A stretch of 57,568 bases of DNA from Gammaproteobacteria bacterium (GTDB taxonomy: Bacteria > Pseudomonadota > Gammaproteobacteria > Steroidobacterales > Rariloculaceae): assembly GCA_022820625.1 (NCBI GenBank), contig JAJEFE010000011.1, forward strand, positions 64,846-122,413, written 5' to 3'. Below, piece by piece: positions 17,328 through 25,235 of this stretch (position 1 is the first letter of the stretch; the number at the start of each line of letters is the position of its first letter). The position numbers were made by a program, and so were the translations under genes. Under the pieces are notes generated by a model. It saw nothing but the letters and a program-made list of their open reading frames with translations. It was not told where the DNA came from and ran no database searches.

Positions 17328-18572
17328 ATGCAAAGTGCACTCAAATCACTGCTCGCTCCATTGGCGGTGGCCTTGTTTGTCGGGGCACAGGCCGGGGTTC
17401 CGGCCGCGGCGCAGTTGCCTCCGGTGCCCGTACCGGCGGAAAACCCAATCACCGAACCCAAGCGCGTATTGGGCAAGATCCTCTTCTGGGACGAACAACT
17501 CTCCAGCGACGACACCACTGCGTGCGGCACCTGCCACCGGCCCGCATCAGGCGGGGCGGATCCCCGGTTCGGCCGCCACACCGGTACAGACATGGGAACC
17601 ATCGACGACGTCTGGGGATCGCCCGGCGTGGTGTACATGAACGAGGCGGGAGAGGCGCTGGATCACCCGATATTCGGCTTCGAGCCCCAGGTGACCCGGC
17701 GCGTGGCGCCGTCGAACTTCGGCGCCCTGTGGGCCGGGGAAGTGTTCTGGGACGGCCGGGCGGGGTCGCGGTTCCTTGATCCGATGAGCGGCGAGGTGGC
17801 CATCGCCGAGGGTGGGGCGCTGGAGAATCAGGTCCTGGACTCGCTCTCCAACCCTGCGGAAATGACCCATCCCGGCCGAACCTGGGACGACCTGACCGGG
17901 AAGTTGCACCGGGTGCGCCCGCTGGCGCTGGCGCGGAATTTCCCGGCCGATGTTTCCGAGGCCCTGGCCGAGCATCCGGACTACCCGGCGCTGTTCCAGG
18001 CGGCCTTCGGTGACGACGGGATCACCGCCGTACGCATCGCCTTCGCCATTGCCACCTACCAGCGAACCCTGGCGGCGGACCGGACCCCCTGGGACCGCTA
18101 CATGGCCGGCGACGAGTCGGCGCTGACCGAGCAAGCCGAATTCGGATGGCAGGTCTTCCAACGACTGCGCTGCGTCAACTGTCACGAACCGCCGCTGTTC
18201 ACCAACAACGACTTCTTCAACATCGGGTTGCGGCTGAGCGAATTCGATACCGGCCGCCAGGGGGTGACGGACGACCCTGAAGATGCCGGCGAAGTGCGGG
18301 TACCGAGCCTGCGCAATGTGGGTTTGCGCACGCGCCTGATGCACACTGGCGAATTCGGCCGCCTGAGCGAGGCGATCACCTTCTACAACACCGCGATGGC
18401 GTTGCCCGGCGTGGATGAAGTACCCGGCGTGGGGACCTACGTGTTCGACCTCACCGGATACGACAGCTACGATCTGGACGCTTTCCTGAGGACGGCGCTT
18501 CTTGACCCCAGGGTGGCCGAAGAAACCTTTCCGTTCGACCGGCCGACGCTGGGCAGTGAGCTGGAGCCGTAG
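17328..18572 (+). CDS. Di-haem cytochrome c peroxidase family protein (MauG/CcpA-like)
   Basis: The 414-residue product has a signal peptide ending AAA-Q and two haem c motifs, CGTCH (Cys66) and CVNCH (Cys282), at the spacing of bacterial di-haem peroxidases. It would act in the periplasm, either reducing hydrogen peroxide or oxidising a protein or small molecule as MauG does. A FWDGRAGS segment and RVPSLRNVGL are typical of the family. The start is not well supported by a ribosome-binding site. It stands alone, convergent with the DUF6152 gene downstream. Confidence 0.88.
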   Translation: MQSALKSLLAPLAVALFVGAQAGVPAAAQLPPVPVPAENPITEPKRVLGKILFWDEQLSSDDTTACGTCHRPASGGADPRFGRHTGTDMGTIDDVWGSPGVVYMNEAGEALDHPIFGFEPQVTRRVAPSNFGALWAGEVFWDGRAGSRFLDPMSGEVAIAEGGALENQVLDSLSNPAEMTHPGRTWDDLTGKLHRVRPLALARNFPADVSEALAEHPDYPALFQAAFGDDGITAVRIAFAIATYQRTLAADRTPWDRYMAGDESALTEQAEFGWQVFQRLRCVNCHEPPLFTNNDFFNIGLRLSEFDTGRQGVTDDPEDAGEVRVPSLRNVGLRTRLMHTGEFGRLSEAITFYNTAMALPGVDEVPGVGTYVFDLTGYDSYDLDAFLRTALLDPRVAEETFPFDRPTLGSELEP

Positions 18573-18693
18573 GTCCGGAGCGGGTAGACGCGATCAGGCG
18601 GCGCCAGTCGCGAGCGCTACGATCAAGAACGACAACTATTCTTGCAGCGGCTGCGGCGAAAAAACGCCAAAACTCCCCGAAATCGCCGGAAAT

Positions 18694-19128
18694 CTATTGT
18701 CTTCGGAACCGTTCCTGGAGTGGGCTCCGTTCGCGCACGACGCCGCCGTCGGGGCGCACGGCTTCGACGAACCGCAGGTTGTACTCGCGATAGCCGAGGC
18801 GCCCGGTCAGTTGAATGGCCATGCCTTCGTGCAGCGAGTCGAAGTCGAATCCCTGACGCTCCAGCGCGATCCTCGCCAGCATTTCCACCAGCCACTCCTC
18901 GGTCCCGCCGGCATCGTTTTCCACCTCCAGGACGAAGGTGCAATGGGGATTCACCCACCGAAGCGACGTGATCGTGCCCTGGAGCGTGATTTCTTCGTCG
19001 GTGAAGTTCAGCGCCACGGAATGGTGCGCCTGCAGCACGGTCGGCGCGCACGACAAGAGGATCGGGAGCAGAATCCTTCGAAAAATCGGGTTGGTCCGCG
19101 TGACCCGTTTGATTTGCGCGGTCCGCAT
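18694..19128 (-). CDS. Secreted DUF6152 protein (stand-alone form)
   Basis: The ATG at 19128 follows AAGGGTAACGACC and lies 5 bases after the stop of the preceding gene, indicating an operon. The 144-residue product has a signal peptide ending LQA before HHS, then RWVNPHCTF and a C-terminal GRLGYREYNLR, the DUF6152 pattern. It lacks the C-terminal partner domain present in the paralogues at 1858-3036 and 3133-4122; here that domain is the separate upstream gene. Function unknown. Confidence 0.75.
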   Translation of the reverse strand: MRTAQIKRVTRTNPIFRRILLPILLSCAPTVLQAHHSVALNFTDEEITLQGTITSLRWVNPHCTFVLEVENDAGGTEEWLVEMLARIALERQGFDFDSLHEGMAIQLTGRLGYREYNLRFVEAVRPDGGVVRERSPLQERFRRQ

Positions 19129-19133
19129 GGTCG

Positions 19134-19820
19134 TTACCCTTCCCCGCCGGGATGATCGGGAATGCATCCGTATACCGTCATCCCGAAATCCGATCTCAGG
19201 TACCGGTTCCGGGATTCGAGTGGAGCGGCGAGAATGACCGGGTCCACGTAGCGGATGTCCACCACCAGCCGGTCCTCGTCATCCCGGTAAACTCGCTCGA
19301 TGCTTCTCAATGCTTCGGACTGGGGGATATAGCGCAGCAGGGTCGTGATGTAGCCGGGGGCGTAACCGACCGTTTCGATAACCAGTTCGTCGTCTTCGTA
19401 CCAGCCGATGGAATGGCCCATGGTCGGCATGGGTTCACCGTCGATATTGACCGTGCTGGGCTCGAATTCCAGGGGATGCCCGCTCTGGTCGAGCATGACG
19501 GTTCGCACCAGGTCGAACATCTCGTATCGGATGATCACGCGGTCTTCCATCTGGTCGATTTCGACGTTCGTGTCGGGCTCGTCCCAGGCGCGCCCGAGAC
19601 CGGAAGGGATGCACAGGTAACTCGGATCGTCGGTGGAGGGATTGTAGGCATCGACGCGGCGCTGGCCCTCATCGGTGTACTGTGCATTGGCATATTGCCG
19701 GAACAGCGACGGGTCGATACCCCAGATACCCTCGAGTTCGGGTTGCGCCAGCGCCGCGAGCCACGGACACATTGCCCCGGCGAAGAGGAGGGCGGCAATA
19801 CGGAAATCTCTAACGGTCAT
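19134..19820 (-). CDS. Secreted protein homologous to the C-terminal domain of the fused DUF6152 proteins
   Basis: The 228-residue product (ATG 19820; a TTG just before it is an alternative) has a signal peptide ending ALAQ. The sequence includes LEGIWGIDP, a PSYLCIPSG segment, FDLVRTVMLDQ, a MPTMGHSIGWYEDDELVIET stretch and a late YGC. The order and spacing parallel the C-terminal parts of the two fused DUF6152 proteins in this window (GNW..., YQCLPG, TIGHFDDERTLVW...). It is co-transcribed with the stand-alone DUF6152 gene, so the two products probably interact. No enzymatic motif is recognised. Confidence 0.7.
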   Translation of the reverse strand: MTVRDFRIAALLFAGAMCPWLAALAQPELEGIWGIDPSLFRQYANAQYTDEGQRRVDAYNPSTDDPSYLCIPSGLGRAWDEPDTNVEIDQMEDRVIIRYEMFDLVRTVMLDQSGHPLEFEPSTVNIDGEPMPTMGHSIGWYEDDELVIETVGYAPGYITTLLRYIPQSEALRSIERVYRDDEDRLVVDIRYVDPVILAAPLESRNRYLRSDFGMTVYGCIPDHPGGEG

Positions 19821-19923
19821 CAATGACGTGCTCCGGGCAGTTAGCCATTATATGCGTCGCGGGACTGACCGGCGGTTCCCCTGGCCTGCGCCTGGCACTC
19901 ACCGCTGAACGAAAGCTTCCGCG

Positions 19924-20595
19924 CTACGGCGAGGCCGGTATGTTCTCATGGATTCTGGCACTCAGGCCGGCGCCCCGGCTGCCCGGTTCGCGAACGGCCA
20001 GGACCACCGGTATCGAGAAAGGCTCGTCTTGCTGCGTCGGCAGCAGCGACGTGACCCAGATGCGGCCGATCCCCCGGGCGACTGCGGAAAGCGTCCTCTT
20101 GTCCTGCTCGAACGCCGCCATGTCCACGAATCCCTCCGGACCCTCGATCTCGAGTCTCAGCGGCGCCCGTTCTACCAGTTCGCCGTCCGCGTCCAATGCC
20201 CTGACGGTGAGATCGTCCAGCGTGAGGGATTCGCCCACCGCCAACTCAATCACCGCCGGCATCGTTTCCAGGCGGCTGACCCGCACGCCCAGCGTGCCGC
20301 CGAGGGACGTCTGGCCGCCGAAGGTGAGTTCGATGGCGCTGTTTTCGCGGCGGGATGAGAACGCGTCGGTAAGGGGCGCCCTGAACACGGGAATGGGCGG
20401 CCTCGGCGCACGGCGTTGGGGTATCACTGTGCCGTCGGCGGTGATCAGCCACGGCGCTCGCTGGTCGAGTCTGGGGTCAAGCGGGTGGACGGCGATGATG
20501 GCGTCGAGGCCCGGTGGAAATTCCGGGGTTTCCGGTGTCTGGGCGGCCGTCGCCCCGGCGATCACCAGCGCCAGCAGCGTCATTCGGGCTGTCAT
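19924..20595 (-). CDS. Secreted protein with Ig-like fold, function unknown
   Basis: The ATG at 20595 overlaps the stop of the channel gene as ATGA, which fixes the start. The 223-residue product has a signal peptide (ATAAQ). Its later half (VIELAVGESLTLDDLTVRALDADGE, then VARGIGRIWVTS) reads like a bacterial Ig-like (Big) domain, though I cannot confirm this. As third gene after mgtE and mscS it may be a periplasmic accessory of the channel, but no specific evidence exists. Confidence 0.6.
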   Translation of the reverse strand: MTARMTLLALVIAGATAAQTPETPEFPPGLDAIIAVHPLDPRLDQRAPWLITADGTVIPQRRAPRPPIPVFRAPLTDAFSSRRENSAIELTFGGQTSLGGTLGVRVSRLETMPAVIELAVGESLTLDDLTVRALDADGELVERAPLRLEIEGPEGFVDMAAFEQDKRTLSAVARGIGRIWVTSLLPTQQDEPFSIPVVLAVREPGSRGAGLSARIHENIPASP

Positions 20596-22004
20596 CCGGG
20601 GTCCTTCCCCGAACCCGCGGGGATGCCGGAACGCATGATGATCTCGCGATGCGGATAGGGTATCCGGATGCCGTTCTTCTTGAACGCATCCCATACCGCC
20701 AGCAGGACCTTGCCCCGGATGTTGGTCGTGCCTTCCTGGGGATCGTCGATCCAGAAGCGCAGCTTGAATTCCAGCGAAGACTCCCCGAATCCGGTGAGCC
20801 AGCAGACGGGGGGCCGCGGATGCTTCCTGCCGTCCGGGCGGCGTTCAACCACGCGGTCCACGCTCGCCGCCGCCTCCACGGCGATGCGCTCCACCTCGTG
20901 GGGGTCGGAGTCGTAAGCGACGCCAAACAGGACGTCGAGACGGACGAACTTGTCGGAGAACGACCAGTTGACGACTTCCGTGGTGATGAAGTCCTCGTTG
21001 GGTATGAGGAATTCGCGCCCGTCGCGGGTGATCACGGAGACGAACCGCGCGCGAAGCTCCCGGATCCAGCCGAAGGTTTCCCCGAGCGTGACCGTGTCGC
21101 CGGGTTTTATCGAATGGTCCATGAGGATGATGATCCCGGAGATGAAGTTGGAGACGACCTTCTGCAGTCCGAAACCGATGCCGACGCCGACGGCGCCTGA
21201 GAATATAGTCAACGCCGTCAGGTCGATTCCCATGCCGGACAGGGCGATCATCGCCGCGACGACGATCAGCGCGATGCGCAGGATCTTGCCGATCAGCACG
21301 CGCAGCGACGGCGTCATGTCCTCGATTTTCTGGATGCGCCGGTCGAGGAAATTGCCCACCACCGCCGACAGCCACAGCAGCCCGCCGAGAAGGAACACCA
21401 CCTGCAGCACGCTCAGCAGCGACAGGCGGAACGTGCCGATGTCGAAGCCTGCGTCGAGGATTTCCGTCGCCACGTCGGCCACGCCCAGCACCACCGCGGC
21501 GACGTAGGCCCAGGCGATCAGGGCGAACGCCAGGCCGATCGTCCGGCTTTGGCTCAGATGAGAAACGGCATGGATCACCAGCCAGGCCGCCGACAGCACC
21601 ATGGCGCTGTAGAGGAGGTAGCCGCCCTCCACCCGGCTCGCTGCTGCGACCGCCGCGTCCACGGTTGGTGTGATCGCGGGCGACACGTCCGCAGGCAGCG
21701 CTTCCGGGGGCCAGCCCAGGGCCACGGTGACGAGGTAGGCGACGGTCAGGAGCACGACGAAGAACAGCCACTCCAGCCGGCTCAGGAATTCGACCAGCAC
21801 CCGGGAGAGGAGCGGCATGCCCGTGAGATCGAAACCCTCGGCCCACTTCAGCAGCCGCGGTTCCACGCGCCAGGACGCCACCAGCGCCAGCAGGAACAGG
21901 GCGCCGATCATGCCGAGCTGGATCAGCACGGCCGGGCTGCTGAAATAGCCCCACGCAACCTGGCCGTAGCCGGAAATAATCGAAGTGATCTGCGCCCAGT
22001 CCAT
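20592..22004 (-). CDS. MscS-family mechanosensitive channel
   Basis: This is a 470-residue inner-membrane protein with about six hydrophobic segments before the MscS core. The pore helix reads LTALTIFSGAVGVGIGFGLQ, followed by VVSNFISGIIILMDHSIKPGD, the hallmark of the family, then the beta domain with IRELRARFVSVITRDGREFLIPN. The C-terminal domain ends IRIPYPHREI. It is longer than E. coli MscS (286 residues) because of extra N-terminal helices. It sits 46 bases after mgtE, linking magnesium transport and osmotic relief in one operon. Confidence 0.92.
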   Translation of the reverse strand: MDWAQITSIISGYGQVAWGYFSSPAVLIQLGMIGALFLLALVASWRVEPRLLKWAEGFDLTGMPLLSRVLVEFLSRLEWLFFVVLLTVAYLVTVALGWPPEALPADVSPAITPTVDAAVAAASRVEGGYLLYSAMVLSAAWLVIHAVSHLSQSRTIGLAFALIAWAYVAAVVLGVADVATEILDAGFDIGTFRLSLLSVLQVVFLLGGLLWLSAVVGNFLDRRIQKIEDMTPSLRVLIGKILRIALIVVAAMIALSGMGIDLTALTIFSGAVGVGIGFGLQKVVSNFISGIIILMDHSIKPGDTVTLGETFGWIRELRARFVSVITRDGREFLIPNEDFITTEVVNWSFSDKFVRLDVLFGVAYDSDPHEVERIAVEAAASVDRVVERRPDGRKHPRPPVCWLTGFGESSLEFKLRFWIDDPQEGTTNIRGKVLLAVWDAFKKNGIRIPYPHREIIMRSGIPAGSGKDPG

Positions 22005-22015
22005 GTTCTTCCCTA

Positions 22016-22068
22016 TAGAGTAACAGCGCCGCCTGGAGTAATGGTGAGCCTTAGAGTAACAGCGCCGC
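22016..22068. repeat. 17-bp direct repeat duplicating the 3' end of mgtE
   Basis: TAGAGTAACAGCGCCGC occurs at 22016-22032 and again at 22052-22068. The second copy contains the last codons and stop of mgtE, the first lies in the gap before mscS. It looks like a short local duplication of the gene end. Confidence 0.8.
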
Positions 22069-23418
22069 GGCCAGTCCCAGGAACACGTAGAACCCGACCA
22101 CGTCGGTGATGGACGTCAGCAGCGCGCTGGATGCCACGGCGGGATCGAATCCTGTCCGCTGCAGCACCACCGGCAACACGCTGCCGGTGAATCCGGCCGT
22201 CAGCAGGTTGATCGCCATGGCCAGCGCGATGACCCCGCCCAATGCGGGGCTGGCAAACCAGGCCCATGCCACGCCGCCGATGAGAATGGCGAAAAGCAGG
22301 CCGTTCAGGCCGCTCACCAGCAATTCCTTGCGGATCGCCCGCATCGCATTCATCGGCGTGAGCTCCTTCACGGCAATGGCGCGCACGGCCACGGTCAATG
22401 CCTGAATACCGGCCGTTCCGCCCATGGTGGCAACGATGGGCATGAGAATGGCCAGCGCCACCAGTTCCTGGATGGTGCCGGCGAACAGGCTGATGACTGC
22501 CGAGGCGGCGATGGCGGCGACCAGGTGGATCATCAGCCAGATGAAGCGGGACCGGGTCGTCTCCAGGATGGCCTGGAAGAAGTTGTCTTCGGCGCCGACG
22601 CCGGCAAGCGCCATGATGTCTTCCTCGTGCTCCTCGTGGATGACGTCCACGACATCGTCCACGGTAATCACGCCCAGCAGCCTGCCGTCCCCATCGACCA
22701 CCGGCGCCGAAATCAGGTCTCGCTGGCGGAACCGGAATGCCACTTCTTCCTGGTCCATGTCCGCCGGAATGATTGGCAGGTCAGGATGTGCGATGCCGGT
22801 CAGCGATGCGGAACGAGGCGTACGCAATACGCGGCTCAGCGGGATGGCGCCGATCGGCCGATGGCCCCGGTCGACCAGGAAGAGATCGAAAAAATCCTCG
22901 GGCAATCCGTCCGCCTCGCGCAGGTAGTCGATGGCCTGGCCGACGTTCCAGTCGTCGCGCAGCGCCACCACGTTGCGCTGCATGAGCCGGCCGGCGCTGT
23001 CCTCGGGCCAGGCCAGACCTTCCCGGATGCGTGTGCGCCGAATCCGGGGCAGACCGTCGAGGACGGCCTGCTGCACATCCTCGTCCAGCGCTTCCACGAC
23101 TTCGACCGCGTCGTCCGTGGCCATCGCGGCAACCGCTTCGGCTGCCTGCTCCGTTCCCAGGCGATCGACGACATGCTCGACGATGGTGTCGTCCAGTTCC
23201 ACCAGAATGTCCGGATCGAACGGCTCGCGCAGGATGTCGACCAGGCGTTCGCGCTCGGCGGCGGAGACCCGCTCCAGCAGATCGGCCGCATCCGCGGGGT
23301 GCAGCGACTCCGCCAGCCGCCGCGCGGCGCCCTTGTCGCCGGCGTCGAGCGACCGGCTGATAGCCGCAAGGACGGCGCTGGGTGGGACGCCGGCCTCGCT
23401 ATTGCGATCCGGATTCAT
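22051..23418 (-). CDS. mgtE: Magnesium transporter MgtE
   Basis: The 455-residue protein has the full MgtE layout: an N-terminal superhelical domain (LHPADAADLLERV), a CBS-domain pair (ISAPVVDGDGRLLGVITVDDVVDVI), a plug helix and five transmembrane helices with MPIVATMGGTAGIQALTVAVRA as the ion-pathway helix and a C-terminal ITDVVGFY. Cytosolic Mg2+ binding at the CBS domains gates the channel. It starts 39 bases from the divergent DUF6491 gene, so no room exists for a magnesium riboswitch. It leads the mgtE-mscS-hypothetical operon. Confidence 0.95.
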   Translation of the reverse strand: MNPDRNSEAGVPPSAVLAAISRSLDAGDKGAARRLAESLHPADAADLLERVSAAERERLVDILREPFDPDILVELDDTIVEHVVDRLGTEQAAEAVAAMATDDAVEVVEALDEDVQQAVLDGLPRIRRTRIREGLAWPEDSAGRLMQRNVVALRDDWNVGQAIDYLREADGLPEDFFDLFLVDRGHRPIGAIPLSRVLRTPRSASLTGIAHPDLPIIPADMDQEEVAFRFRQRDLISAPVVDGDGRLLGVITVDDVVDVIHEEHEEDIMALAGVGAEDNFFQAILETTRSRFIWLMIHLVAAIAASAVISLFAGTIQELVALAILMPIVATMGGTAGIQALTVAVRAIAVKELTPMNAMRAIRKELLVSGLNGLLFAILIGGVAWAWFASPALGGVIALAMAINLLTAGFTGSVLPVVLQRTGFDPAVASSALLTSITDVVGFYVFLGLAAALLL

Positions 23419-23457
23419 GCGGTGAGACTATAATGGGATTTCATCGCTGCCGATACG

Positions 23458-24015
23458 GTGAACGACGTGAACTCAAGGGTATCGATCTACGCGTTTGCGC
23501 TTGGCTGCCTGGCCACGAGCGTGGCGCTTGCCCAGGATTCCCCCGACGATACAAATCCCCCCGTTTACGACCTGGACGAAGAGGATTTTGCCATTGATCG
23601 GGAGGGGGAACGGTGTATCAGCACGCGCAATATCCGCAGCACCGACGTACTCGACGAGCGCACCATCCTGTTCAGGATGCGCGGCGGTGACTATTTCGTG
23701 AACTACCTCCGCCACGACTGTCCCGGCCTGGTTCGGGAAGAACGATTCTCCTACCGAACCACCGGCGGACGGCTGTGCCAGGTGGATACCATCCGCGTTC
23801 TCGAGCAGTTCGGGGGATTTATCCAGGAGGGCATGAGCTGCGGTCTCGGCGTCTTCTATCCCATCAGCGAGGAGGAAGCCGAATTCCTCGCCCTGGAACC
23901 GGAGGAGCGGCGCGGCGGGCCCCCGATCCGTGTCTCGAACCCTGACGCCGTTGAGGACGAGGAGGCGGCGGGCGAGGAGGCCGAAGACACGACTTCGGGC
24001 GACGGCGCCGAATAG
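23458..24015 (+). CDS. Exported DUF6491-like protein
   Basis: A GTG start at 23458 (another GTG three codons later is possible) gives 185 residues with a signal peptide ending ALAQ. Four Cys residues lie in RCISTRNIRST, LRHDCPGL, GRLCQVDTI and SCGLG, suggesting two disulfides in the periplasm. The pattern matches what I know as DUF6491. An acidic Glu/Ala-rich tail ends the protein. A TATAAT hexamer (23429-23434) lies 24 bases before the start, with no good -35. Function unknown. A hairpin terminator follows. Confidence 0.75.
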   Translation: MNDVNSRVSIYAFALGCLATSVALAQDSPDDTNPPVYDLDEEDFAIDREGERCISTRNIRSTDVLDERTILFRMRGGDYFVNYLRHDCPGLVREERFSYRTTGGRLCQVDTIRVLEQFGGFIQEGMSCGLGVFYPISEEEAEFLALEPEERRGGPPIRVSNPDAVEDEEAAGEEAEDTTSGDGAE

Positions 24016-24048
24016 ATTTCCTGGGAGTTCGTCGCTCTCGGTGCAATT

Positions 24049-24067
24049 GCGCCGGACGGCGCTTTTT
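24049..24067 (+). terminator. Rho-independent terminator after the DUF6491 gene
   Basis: GCGCC-GGAC-GGCGC forms a five-base-pair GC stem followed directly by TTTTT, 34 bases after the stop codon. Confidence 0.6.
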
Positions 24068-24178
24068 GGCAGTCACCTCGACCGTTTGGGAGCGATTCGC
24101 ACAGGGGCTGTGTCCACGCCGGAGCACATGGTTCGGTTTGTCGACTCGAATATCGGCGGAATCCAACAGGCCGTTGAT

Positions 24179-25192
24179 TCAACTATCGCTGGAGTCCAAT
24201 AACTCGGCGACCTCGACGGGTCTGCCTTCGGACGCGGACAAAATGCCGGCGCGGATCACGGCCAGGGACTCGGTGGCGCGCCGGGCGCTGACCTCCGGGG
24301 TGGCGGCGCCGCGAATGCAGGCCGCGAACTCTTCCAGTTCCTCGACCAGCGTGTCGTTCGATTCGCAAGAAACCTCGGTCGCCTGGGCATCGCCTCTGCG
24401 CAAGTGCCGCAGGCCGCCGAACAGGTCATAGTAGGCGCTGGCTTCCTTGCCGTAGACGTTCAGCATGTAGTACTCCGAAGCGGAGGCGTAACTCGCCGTG
24501 AGGTTCGAGACGGCGCCGTTCTCATGCTCCAGGATCAGGTTGGCGATATCGGGATTGTCGCCGGGCAGCACCAGTTGCGCCGCGACCGCCGAAACCCGGC
24601 GCACGGGGCCGAGCAGCATCTCCAGCACGTCGGAGTAATGGATGCCGATCTGCAGCATGACCCCCCCGGGCATGCCCGCGGCCTGGTAGCGCCAGGACGT
24701 GGTATCGATCTTGCCGAGCCGGTCGCGGCTGATGTTGGCTTCGGCCTGGACCAGCCGGCCGAACCGGCCCGCCTCGATCTCGCGCCGAATCCAGCGGAAA
24801 TGGCTCTCGCGGCGGCGCTGGTAGCCCACCGAGAGGACGATGCCGGCGGCGGAACAGATCCGGTCGATGGCCTGCCCGTCGGCGACCGTGTTGGCGATGG
24901 GCTTGTCGAGAAAGACGTGCTTGCCGGCCGCCGCGGCCTGCGCCACCGTCCCGAGATGCACGGAGTTGGGCGTCGTGTTGATGATGCCCCGGATGGAATC
25001 GTCCATCAGGATTTCTTCGTAGCTGGCCGCCGCCCTGCACCCGTATTTCTCTGCGAAGGCTTCGCGCTTGCCTTCCGAGCGGGTGTAACAGGCGGCGATT
25101 TCCAGGGCCGGCGTTCGGCCGATCGCATCGGCGAGCACGTCCGACCACCATCCCAGGCCCAGCGAGGCAACGCGGATCGGTTCTTCGTTCAC
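24179..25192 (-). CDS. Gfo/Idh/MocA-family oxidoreductase
   Basis: A GTG at 25192 gives 337 residues beginning with a Rossmann fold, IRVASLGLGWWSDVL, followed by NTTPNSVHL, GKHVFLDKPIAN (conserved Lys of EKP/DKP) and GGVMLQIGIHYSD carrying the catalytic His. These enzymes use NAD(P) to oxidise or reduce sugars, inositols or related polyols. It begins 43 bases after tctA and is probably co-transcribed with the tripartite transporter, suggesting it acts on the imported carboxylate or sugar acid. The exact substrate cannot be read from sequence. Confidence 0.88.
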   Translation of the reverse strand: MNEEPIRVASLGLGWWSDVLADAIGRTPALEIAACYTRSEGKREAFAEKYGCRAAASYEEILMDDSIRGIINTTPNSVHLGTVAQAAAAGKHVFLDKPIANTVADGQAIDRICSAAGIVLSVGYQRRRESHFRWIRREIEAGRFGRLVQAEANISRDRLGKIDTTSWRYQAAGMPGGVMLQIGIHYSDVLEMLLGPVRRVSAVAAQLVLPGDNPDIANLILEHENGAVSNLTASYASASEYYMLNVYGKEASAYYDLFGGLRHLRRGDAQATEVSCESNDTLVEELEEFAACIRGAATPEVSARRATESLAVIRAGILSASEGRPVEVAELLDSSDS

Positions 25193-25235
25193 TGCAGTCT
25201 CATATCCCTCGCCTCGCGGCGCACACTGCCTCGAC

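Noticed and set aside
22016..22068. Attachment-site interpretation of the 17-bp direct repeat
   Set aside because: The copies are only 36 bases apart with no mobile gene between them; local duplication is simpler.
23419..23457. Possible magnesium (M-box) riboswitch before mgtE
   Set aside because: Only 39 bases separate mgtE from the divergent gene, far too short for the aptamer.
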